A stretch of DNA of 64,000 nt from Aeromicrobium sp. Leaf245 (lineage in GTDB: Bacteria > Actinomycetota > Actinomycetes > Propionibacteriales > Nocardioidaceae), in contig NZ_OW824151.1 in assembly GCF_942548115.1 (NCBI RefSeq), forward strand, positions 310,001 to 374,000. Direction: 5' to 3'. This document shows, in pieces, positions 57,655-64,000 of the stretch. Both the position numbers and the translations under genes were made by a program. Each line of letters begins with the position of its first letter. The first letter of the stretch is position 1. Below the pieces are notes generated by a model. It saw only the letters and a list, made by a program, of their open reading frames with translations, was not told the origin of the DNA and ran no database searches.

Positions 57655-59121
57655 GTGAGCCTCTTCCGCACCAAGTCCGTCGAGCGGTCCATCGCCGAGA
57701 CCGACGAGCCCGACCATCGGCTGAGGAAGGACCTCTCCGCCTGGGACCTCACGGTCTTCGGCGTCGGGGTCATGATCGGCACCGGCATCTTCGTGCTGAC
57801 CGGCCAGGAGGCCTACCGGAGTGCCGGTCCCGCGATCGTCATCTCCTTCGTCCTCGCCGGCATCGCCTGCGCTCTCGCGGCGGTCTGCTACGCCGAGTTC
57901 GCGTCGACCGTGCCCGTCGCGGGCAGCGCGTACACGTTCTCCTACGCGACGCTGGGCGAGCTGATCGCCTGGATCATCGGGTGGGACCTCGTGCTCGAGC
58001 TGGCGCTGGGCGCGGCGGTCGTGGCCCGCGGCTGGTCGGCCTACCTCCAGTCGCTCCTCGACCTGCCGACGTGGCTCGCCGGTGACGCGGCCCGTCCCGA
58101 CTTCGGTGCCATCGCCATCGTCGTCGCCCTCACCGCGCTGGGCGTGCTCGGCACCAAGCTCTCCGGTCGGTTCACGAGCGTGCTCGTCGTGGTGAAGGTC
58201 GCCGTGGTGCTGTTCGTGGTCGTCGCCGGCCTGTTCTTCATCAAGGCCTCCAACCTCACGCCGTTCGTGCCGCCGTCGAAGCCCAGCTCGGGCGAGTCGG
58301 GGCTGGACTCCACGCTCCTGCAGACGATCTTCGGCGTCGAGCCGACCGTGTTCGGCATCTACGGCATCATCGCCGCCGCCTCCGTGGTGTTCTTCGCGTT
58401 CATCGGCTTCGACATCGTCGCGACGTCGGCCGAGGAGACCCGCAACCCGCAGCGCGACATGCCGCGCGGCATCCTGGGCTCGCTCGCGATCGTCACCGTG
58501 CTCTACGCGGCCGTCGCGTTCGTCGTCACCGGCATGCTCAAGTACAGCGACGACCGGATGAACACCGCCGCACCGCTGGCCGAGGCGTTCTCGGCCAACG
58601 GCCTGGAGTGGGCGAGCAAGATCATCTCCGTCGGCGCGGTGGCCGGGCTCACGACCGTGGTGCTGGTGCTCATGCTCGGCCAGGCCCGCGTGCTGTTCGC
58701 CATGTCGCGCGACGGTCTCCTGCCCCAGGGCCTCGCGAAGGTGCACCCGCGCTTCGGCACCCCCTACAAGATCACGATCATCACCGGCGCGTTCGTGGCC
58801 GTGCTGGCCGGCTTCGTCCCGCTGTCGGAGCTGAGCAAGCTGGTGAGCATCGGCACGCTGTTCGCGTTCGTGGTGGTCTCGGCGGGCGTCATCGTGCTGC
58901 GCCGCACCCGGCCCGACCTCGACCGCTCCTTCCGCGTCCCGGGCGTCCCGCTCGTGCCGATCCTCGCGATCGCCGCGTGCGTCTGGCTCATGGTGAACCT
59001 GTCGGTCGAGACCTGGCTGCGGTTCCTCGTGTGGATGGTGCTGGGCGTCGTCCTCTACTTCGTGTACGGCCGCACGCACTCACGCCTGGGTCGTGACGAG
59101 GCAGCCGGCAAGGCCGACTAG
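57655..59121 (+). CDS. APC-family amino acid permease
   Basis: A 488-residue permease with twelve helices. LSAWDLTVFGVGVMIGTGIF is the conserved first helix with the substrate-binding GTG, VCYAEFASTVPVAGSAYTF follows, and FFAFIGFDIVATSAEETRNP is helix 6-7 of the cationic amino acid (CAT/YfnA) branch. A basic or aromatic amino acid is the likely substrate. The start is the GTG at 57655, with AGGAT upstream. It has no operon partners. Confidence 0.9.
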   Translation: MSLFRTKSVERSIAETDEPDHRLRKDLSAWDLTVFGVGVMIGTGIFVLTGQEAYRSAGPAIVISFVLAGIACALAAVCYAEFASTVPVAGSAYTFSYATLGELIAWIIGWDLVLELALGAAVVARGWSAYLQSLLDLPTWLAGDAARPDFGAIAIVVALTALGVLGTKLSGRFTSVLVVVKVAVVLFVVVAGLFFIKASNLTPFVPPSKPSSGESGLDSTLLQTIFGVEPTVFGIYGIIAAASVVFFAFIGFDIVATSAEETRNPQRDMPRGILGSLAIVTVLYAAVAFVVTGMLKYSDDRMNTAAPLAEAFSANGLEWASKIISVGAVAGLTTVVLVLMLGQARVLFAMSRDGLLPQGLAKVHPRFGTPYKITIITGAFVAVLAGFVPLSELSKLVSIGTLFAFVVVSAGVIVLRRTRPDLDRSFRVPGVPLVPILAIAACVWLMVNLSVETWLRFLVWMVLGVVLYFVYGRTHSRLGRDEAAGKAD

Positions 59122-59164
59122 TCTCACCGGTCGACACGTCTGGAGGCAGCGGGTCGAACCACGC

Positions 59165-59620
59165 TCAGGGCGTGCGTGCGAGCCCCTGGATCAGCTCCAA
59201 TGTCGCGCCGTCGCGGTCGTGCAGGTAGGCGAACCGTGTTCCGGCTCGAGGACCCGTCGTCATCGTCCCGATGGCTCCCGCCAGTCGCCACCCGTGCTCA
59301 CCACACCGCGCGACGGTGCGGTCGAGATCAGTGACATCGAGCGCGAGGTGCCAGGAACCGAGATCGTTGGGCCTCGGCTCCAGGTGCTGTCGGCCCGCCG
59401 GCTCGAGGTACTCCAGCAGCTCGATCCGGTGACCGCCCAGCACGAGCACCGCTGCGCTGATTCGAGCTCCAGCCACACCGGTCACGTCGGCGGCGAAGGC
59501 ACCGTCCAGGACGAACCGGCGCTCCACCTCGGCGCCCAGGGCCCCCACCCAGAACGCCGCAGCCGTCTCGAGCGAGCGAACAGTGATTCCGGTGTGGGCG
59601 ACACTCACCACGGTGGTCAT
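59165..59620 (-). CDS. VOC-superfamily (glyoxalase/bleomycin resistance-like) protein
   Basis: A 151-residue protein with the two beta-alpha-beta-beta-beta modules of the VOC fold. Probable metal ligands are His9 (VAHTGITV), Glu in RIELLEYLEP, His in WHLALDV and Glu in LELIQGL. The methylmalonyl-CoA epimerase/lyase-like spacing is retained, but the substrate is unknown. The ATG at 59620 gives the normal length. It converges on the permease gene. Confidence 0.85.
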   Translation of the reverse strand: MTTVVSVAHTGITVRSLETAAAFWVGALGAEVERRFVLDGAFAADVTGVAGARISAAVLVLGGHRIELLEYLEPAGRQHLEPRPNDLGSWHLALDVTDLDRTVARCGEHGWRLAGAIGTMTTGPRAGTRFAYLHDRDGATLELIQGLARTP

Positions 59621-59683
59621 GGTGCAAGTGTCCTCGTCAGGGCTCGAGGCGCCGGCAGTGGTCAACGTGCTGACCGGTGACCA

Positions 59684-60373
59684 CTAGGCCGGCCGGGGCC
59701 TCGGCTTCACCCCGGCGTGGAAGACGCGCACGTTCTCGCGCCAGCCGCCGAGCGCGTCGAAGGGCATCGGGTCCTCCGCGGCCTTCTTGCGCACGTCGCG
59801 ACGTCGCTCGGTCGCGTCGAAGCCCTGGTCGATCGTGTCGGTGCCGCGCATCAGGAACGCGAGCGCCTCGGGCGTGTAGCGCCAGTAGTCGATCGGGCAC
59901 GGGTGGTAGCGCCAGCTGAACAGCGTCGAGGTGTACACGAGGCCCCCGGGCCGGAGGATCCGCACGATCTCCTCGCCCGCGAGCCACGGCCGGTCGATGT
60001 GCTCGAAGACGTCGACGCTGAGCACCACGTCGAAGGTGGCGTCGGGGATCTCGGGGCAGTGCGTGATGTCGCCGATGATGACGCCCGGGCCGGTCTCGGC
60101 GAGGTCGAGGTTGAGGTACTCGAAGCGGTCGGCGTCGAACACCCGGTGACGCGGGTGCCCTCGGCCGCCGATCTCGAGCACGCGCCCGCCGGGGACGCCG
60201 GACTTGTCGAGCACGAGCGCGAGGTGCTCGTTGATCCGGTCGTCACGGACGGGCCCGTCCTTCCACGCGTCGCGCAGCCGGTCGAGCGCGACCAGCTCGG
60301 GGTCGCGCGGCGGCTTCGGTGGGGGCGGTGGCGTCCAGATCCGACGGGCGAGGCGTTCGCGTAGTCCGGCCAT
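59684..60373 (-). CDS. SAM-dependent methyltransferase
   Basis: A 229-residue class I methyltransferase. Motif I is VLEIGGRGHPRHRVF, unusual in having Arg-Gly-His in place of the usual GxGxG, and FDVVLSVDVFEHIDRPWLAGEEIVRILRPGG provides the later motifs. CPIDYWRYTPEALAFLM resembles methyltransferases of surface-sugar clusters. The substrate is unknown. The ATG at 60373 is chosen over an upstream one because the Arg-rich lead is atypical. It is 61 bp from the iron ATPase gene on the same strand. Confidence 0.8.
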   Translation of the reverse strand: MAGLRERLARRIWTPPPPPKPPRDPELVALDRLRDAWKDGPVRDDRINEHLALVLDKSGVPGGRVLEIGGRGHPRHRVFDADRFEYLNLDLAETGPGVIIGDITHCPEIPDATFDVVLSVDVFEHIDRPWLAGEEIVRILRPGGLVYTSTLFSWRYHPCPIDYWRYTPEALAFLMRGTDTIDQGFDATERRRDVRKKAAEDPMPFDALGGWRENVRVFHAGVKPRPRPA

Positions 60374-60434
60374 GGCTCGCACGCTAGGGCGCGGTCGTGA
60401 ACGTGCCATGAGCCCTGGACGAACGTCGACCGAC

Positions 60435-61301
60435 TCAGACGGCGGCCGGTGACTCCGCCTCGGACGTGAGCCCGCCGACGTGGTGACGGCTGCGCGGCAC
60501 GACGAGCGGCGTGCCGCTCACGGGGTCGGGCACCACCTGGCAGGCGAGCCCGAACACGTCCTCCACCACGGCCGCGTCGATGACGTCGGACGGGCTGCCC
60601 TCCACGACGATCTCGCCGTGCTTCATGGCGATGATGTGGTCGGCGTAGCGGAACGCGAGGTTGAGGTCGTGCAGCACCATCGCGATGGTCTTGCCGTGCT
60701 CGCGGTTGAGGTCGGTGAGCAGGTCGAGCAGCTCCACCTGGTGGTTGATGTCGAGGTAGGTGGTGGGCTCGTCGAGGAGCAGCAGGTCGGTGTCCTGCGC
60801 GAGTGCCATGGCCACCCAGACGCGCTGGCGCTGTCCGCCCGACAGCCCCGTGATCGGGCGGTCGGCGAGGTCGGCGGTGCCGGTGGCCTCCAGCGCCTCG
60901 GCGACGGCTTTGTCGTCCTCCGGGCTCCAGCGGCGGAACCATCCCTGGTGCGGGTAGCGGCCACGACCCACCAGGTCGGCCACCGTGATGCCGTCGGGAG
61001 CGACGGGCGTCTGCGGCAGCAGGCCGACGATGCGGGCGACGTCGGCGGAGCGCTGCTCGTGCACCGACGTCCCGTCGAGCAGGACGGTGCCGTGGCGCGG
61101 CTTGAGCAGCCGGGCGAGGCCCCGCAGCAGCGTCGACTTGCCGCACGCGTTGGCGCCGACGATGACGGTGATCCGGCCGGGCGGGATCTCCACGTCCAGG
61201 CGGGACACGACGTCGGTCTCGGCGTACCCGAGCGTGAGGTCCTGCGCTCTCAGCTCATGGGTGCGGGGGTCATGGGTGCGGCCGGTGCTGGTGGTGGTCA
61301 T
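60435..61301 (-). CDS. fepC: Iron-siderophore ABC importer, ATP-binding protein (FepC type)
   Basis: A 288-residue ATPase for uptake of ferric siderophores. Walker A is GANACGKSTLL, with Cys in place of the usual Gly/Ser residue as found in FepC/FecE proteins. The signature is LSGGQRQRVWVAMALAQ, Walker B is LLLLDEPTTYLDI, and MVLHDLNLAFRYADH is the switch region. It overlaps the permease gene by 4 bp (ATGA). Cytoplasmic partner of the two permeases. Confidence 0.92.
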   Translation of the reverse strand: MTTTSTGRTHDPRTHELRAQDLTLGYAETDVVSRLDVEIPPGRITVIVGANACGKSTLLRGLARLLKPRHGTVLLDGTSVHEQRSADVARIVGLLPQTPVAPDGITVADLVGRGRYPHQGWFRRWSPEDDKAVAEALEATGTADLADRPITGLSGGQRQRVWVAMALAQDTDLLLLDEPTTYLDINHQVELLDLLTDLNREHGKTIAMVLHDLNLAFRYADHIIAMKHGEIVVEGSPSDVIDAAVVEDVFGLACQVVPDPVSGTPLVVPRSRHHVGGLTSEAESPAAV

Positions 61302-62341
61302 CCTCCGCGTCCTTCCCGGTTGACGGTGGCGAGCAGCCAGATGAGGTAGGGGGCGCCGACGGCGCCGGTGATCACCCCGGTGGGCAGGGCGACGGGCAGG
61401 GCGTGCTGCGCGACGAGGTCGGCCAGGAGCACGATGACGGCACCGACGAAGGCGGCCGCCGGCAGGCTGGCGGCGTTGCCGACGAGCCGGATCGCGATCG
61501 GTCCGGAGATGAGCGCCACGAAGGCGACGGGGCCGGCCGCGGCGGTGGCGAGCGCCACGAGCACGACCGACAGCGCGAGGAGGACGAGCCTCGATCGCTC
61601 CACGCTCACGCCGAGCGCGGACGCCGCGTCGTCGCCGAGCTCGAGCGCGCCGAGCCGCCGCGACAGCACGAGCACGACCGGCAGCAGCACCGCGACGCCG
61701 ATCAGCAGCGCGCGCAGCTCGAACGGGCCGGCCGAGCCGACCGAGCCCACGAGCCAGGTCATCGCCTCGCGCGCGTCGCTCAGCTCGGCCTTCGCGATCA
61801 CGTAGCCGGTGAGCGCCACGAACAGCTCGGACAGGCCGATGCCGATGAGGATGAACCGGTAGCCGGTGATGCCGTCGCGCCAGGCCAGCAGGTACACCGC
61901 GACGGCGGCGAGCACGGCCCCGAGCAGTGCCATGCCCGACGTCGCGACCGCACCCCACGTGGAGAACAGGATCGTCGAGACGGCGAACAGGCTGGCGCCA
62001 CCGGAGATGCCCACGAAGTCGGGCGAGGCCAGCGGGTTGGCGAGCAGCCGCTGGAAGACGAGGCCCGCGACACCGAGCGCGAGGCCCACGCCCACCGCCG
62101 TGGCGGCCGTGGGCAGGCGCAGGTCGAGCACGATGAAGTCGACGCTCGGGTCGTCCGTGAGCCGGAAGACGCTCCCGACCACCTCCCAGGCGGTGAGCCG
62201 GAAGGTGCCGATCATCATGGTCGCCACGAACAGCGCGAACGCCAGCGCCGCGAGACCTGCGGTGATGGCCGTCGTCCGGGCTCGGTGGCCGCGGCGCTGC
62301 GCGCGGACCGCGTCGCGCAGGGGCGTGGTCGCGGCGCTCAC
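61298..62341 (-). CDS. fepG: Iron-siderophore ABC importer permease (FecCD family, second)
   Basis: A 347-residue membrane protein with about ten helices. LDLRLPTAATAVGVGLALGVAGLVFQ and NPLASPDFVGISGGASLF are the FecCD signatures, and ALISGPIAIRLVG is the ATPase-contact region. It forms a heterodimer with the permease encoded upstream. The GTG start at 62341 overlaps the upstream stop (GTGA), and its stop overlaps the ATPase start. Confidence 0.92.
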   Translation of the reverse strand: MSAATTPLRDAVRAQRRGHRARTTAITAGLAALAFALFVATMMIGTFRLTAWEVVGSVFRLTDDPSVDFIVLDLRLPTAATAVGVGLALGVAGLVFQRLLANPLASPDFVGISGGASLFAVSTILFSTWGAVATSGMALLGAVLAAVAVYLLAWRDGITGYRFILIGIGLSELFVALTGYVIAKAELSDAREAMTWLVGSVGSAGPFELRALLIGVAVLLPVVLVLSRRLGALELGDDAASALGVSVERSRLVLLALSVVLVALATAAAGPVAFVALISGPIAIRLVGNAASLPAAAFVGAVIVLLADLVAQHALPVALPTGVITGAVGAPYLIWLLATVNREGRGG

Positions 62342-63393
62342 AGCTGGGCCAGGTTCTTGTAGCGGACGAGCGCGATGAACGCAGGCGCACCGAGCACCCC
62401 GAGCACCACGCCGACCTGGAGCTCGCTGGGGCTCACCAGCACCCGTCCGAGCACGTCGGCCGACAGCAGGATCACCGGGCTCAGCAGCAGGGTGTAGGGC
62501 AGGATCCAGCGGTAGTCGGGTCCGCAGATCGCGCGGGCCACGTGCGGGACGATCAGCCCGACGAACACGATCGGTCCGCACGCGGCGGTGGCGGCGCCGC
62601 CCAGCAGGGCGACCGTGACGAAGATGACCACCCGGGTCAGGCGCACCCGCTGGCCGAGGGCCACGGCCAGGTCGTCGCCGAGCGCCAGTCCGTTGAGGGC
62701 GCGACCCAGCAGCATCGCCACGACGATGCCGGCCACCAGGAACGGGTAGGTCTGCTCGAGCACCGGAAGGTACCGGCCGCTGAGCGAGCCGACCTGCCAG
62801 AAGCGCAGCTCGTTGAGCGCGCCGACGTCGGTCATGGTGATGCCGGTGGTGACGGAGTAGAGCGCGGCACTCACGGCGGCGCCGGAGAGCGCGAGCTTCA
62901 CCGGCGTGGCTCCCTCGCGGCCGAACGACGCGACGCCGTAGACCACCACGGTGGCGATGCCGGCCCCCGCGAAGCCCACCCACACCGACGCGGACTGGCT
63001 GATGCCGTCGAGGACCATGACGGCCACGACGATGCCGGTGGCCGCACCCATGTTGATGCCCATGATCCCGGGGTCGGCGAGGGGGTTGCGCGTGACGCCC
63101 TGCAGCAGCGCACCCGCGAGGCCGAGGGCCGCCCCGACGAGCAGGCCGAGCAGGGTGCGCGGAACCCGCAGCTCCCGGATGACCGTCTGCTCGGCCGACG
63201 CCCGGTCGTAGTCGGTGAAGGCCGTCCAGATCGTGCCCAGACCCACGCCGCGTGCCCCGATGGTGATGCTGACGAACGTGACGACCGCGAGCACCCCGAG
63301 CAGCACGAGCACGCCCACGCCGAGGCCCGCCGCCGACCGGTGCCGGGGCGCGGGCGCCTCGGTCGACGTCGAGCGCTGGAGCGTGGTGCTCAC
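62338..63393 (-). CDS. fepD: Iron-siderophore ABC importer permease (FecCD family, first)
   Basis: A 351-residue FecCD permease. ELRVPRTLLGLLVGAALGLAG, NPLADPGIMGINMGAATGIV and VFVGLIVPHVARAICG (ATPase contact) are conserved. The N-terminus has a Thr/Ser-rich lead before the first helix. The GTG at 63393 overlaps the binding-protein stop (GTGA), so all four genes are chained by 4-bp overlaps. No Fur/DtxR box can be sought, because the operon promoter lies beyond the window. Confidence 0.92.
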   Translation of the reverse strand: MSTTLQRSTSTEAPAPRHRSAAGLGVGVLVLLGVLAVVTFVSITIGARGVGLGTIWTAFTDYDRASAEQTVIRELRVPRTLLGLLVGAALGLAGALLQGVTRNPLADPGIMGINMGAATGIVVAVMVLDGISQSASVWVGFAGAGIATVVVYGVASFGREGATPVKLALSGAAVSAALYSVTTGITMTDVGALNELRFWQVGSLSGRYLPVLEQTYPFLVAGIVVAMLLGRALNGLALGDDLAVALGQRVRLTRVVIFVTVALLGGAATAACGPIVFVGLIVPHVARAICGPDYRWILPYTLLLSPVILLSADVLGRVLVSPSELQVGVVLGVLGAPAFIALVRYKNLAQL

Positions 63394-64000
63394 GTGAGGT
63401 CCGGGTCGGCCTTCTCGACCACGTCGCTGAGGATGTCGAGCTGCTCGGCGTAGGCGCGGTACGTGCTGATCCAGAAGGCGGGCCACGGGGTGACCGCGCC
63501 GGCCTCGGCAGCCTTGACCTTCGTCCACGTGGGCTGCTTCGCGACGATCTTCATGGCCTGGTCGTAGGTGCGGTCGTCCATGAGGATGAGGTCGGGCTGG
63601 TACTTGTCGGCGTTCTCCCACGACAGGTTCTCCCAGTACGGGAAGTCCGGGTCCGGGGAGTCCGGCACGGTGATGTCGAGCCCGTAGCGGCTGAAGTCGG
63701 CCAGCTCGGCGGAGTGCTTCGGCACCGCGACGTACAGCAGGTCGTCGGCGGGCGAGACCCCGAGGACGGACAGCCCCTCGGCCTTCGCCACCGTGTCCTT
63801 GAACCGGTCGCGCGCCGTCTCGAACGCCGCCTTGTCGGCGGCGATCTGCTCGGACTCCAGGTCGGCGCCGAGGGACTCGGAGAGCTCCTCGAAGCCGTCG
63901 AGCATCTCCTCGACCGACTGGTCGGCGGTGGGCCCGACGACCTGGGCGAGCTTGCCGACCTTCTTGCTGCTCTCCTTGACCCCGTCCTCGAAGCCGCCGT
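63390..64000 (-). CDS. Iron-siderophore ABC importer substrate-binding protein, N-terminus beyond window
   Basis: C-terminal 203 residues or so of a class III periplasmic/lipoprotein binding protein (FepB/FatB fold). The frame is open to base 64000 (visible start GGFEDGVKESSKKVGKL), so the lipoprotein signal lies outside. The long helix ESEQIAADKAAFETARDRFK links the two lobes, followed by YGLDITVPDSPDPDF and KYQPDLILMDDRTYDQ, typical of the C-lobe. It is the first of four overlapping genes; the siderophore type cannot be told. Confidence 0.88.
   Translation of the reverse strand, partial: GGFEDGVKESSKKVGKLAQVVGPTADQSVEEMLDGFEELSESLGADLESEQIAADKAAFETARDRFKDTVAKAEGLSVLGVSPADDLLYVAVPKHSAELADFSRYGLDITVPDSPDPDFPYWENLSWENADKYQPDLILMDDRTYDQAMKIVAKQPTWTKVKAAEAGAVTPWPAFWISTYRAYAEQLDILSDVVEKADPDLT

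Noticed and set aside
1-64000. Insertion sequences, transposases, integrases or prophage genes
   Set aside because: No reading frame resembling any of these was found; the window looks like stable chromosome apart from the repeat scars noted.

Overview
The window is dense, very GC-rich bacterial DNA: short intergenic gaps, many GTG starts, ATGA/GTGA stop-start overlaps and strong G/C third-position bias. A WhiB-family regulator, CrgA, and the FhaA/FhaB/PstP/RodA/PbpA/PknB cell-envelope operon place it in the Actinobacteria. The FhaA-to-CrgA block with an adjacent tRNA-Leu resembles the gene order found close to oriC in Mycobacterium and relatives. A Nocardioidaceae-type (Aeromicrobium/Nocardioides-like) soil actinobacterium is my best guess; this is inference, not an alignment result.

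Layout. 1-7.1 kb: end of a methyltransferase gene, a PYROXD2-like flavoprotein, and a leucine/isovalerate-type catabolic operon (acyl-CoA carboxylase beta, biotin-carrying alpha, HMG-CoA lyase) divergent from a TetR regulator with a palindrome between them. 7.1-14.2 kb: EamA/LysR pair, a glutamate-synthase-like flavoenzyme, an MFS efflux pump with divergent TetR and operator, and a secreted glycerophosphodiesterase. 14.2-23.4 kb: methyltransferases, an enoyl-CoA hydratase-like protein, a MerR regulator with a degenerate B12 domain, WhiB, PfpI/DJ-1, small membrane proteins, NUDIX, LysE, DoxX, a UspA-like protein and several short proteins. 23.4-32.5 kb: tRNA-Leu with a duplicated 3' end and terminator, then fhaA-fhaB-pstP-rodA-pbpA-pknB and, beyond it, a DUF881 protein and a CrgA with an internal duplication. 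33.2-44.0 kb: a carotenoid cluster (Idi-CrtE fusion, CrtI, lycopene cyclase, CrtB, cytochrome P450, CrtU, CrtT) with an ABC exporter in the same leftward transcription unit; the gene set fits an aromatic carotenoid of the isorenieratene class, possibly hydroxylated by the P450. 44.2-46.5 kb: a molybdopterin oxidoreductase with a fasciclin lipoprotein. 46.6-48.8 kb: a protein of unknown function followed by an 810-bp non-coding, inverted-repeat-rich region. 48.8-52.1 kb: a nitroreductase/enoyl-CoA hydratase/hydrolase operon and a divergent SDR. 52.1-54.5 kb: an ECF sigma factor with a membrane-anchored protein, divergent from a Ser/Thr kinase. 54.5-60.4 kb: miscellaneous enzymes and a transporter. 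60.4-64 kb: a siderophore-type iron ABC importer cut by the window end.

Recurring architecture: at least ten genes have a -10-like TAnnnT hexamer 5-8 bases before the start codon, with no Shine-Dalgarno sequence, which suggests widespread leaderless transcription. The least ordinary items are the inverted-repeat region at 48.0-48.8 kb, the Idi-CrtE fusion behind a nine-codon leader ORF, the duplicated CrgA, the kinase/ECF-sigma pair without an anti-sigma gene, and the tRNA-Leu 3'-end duplication.
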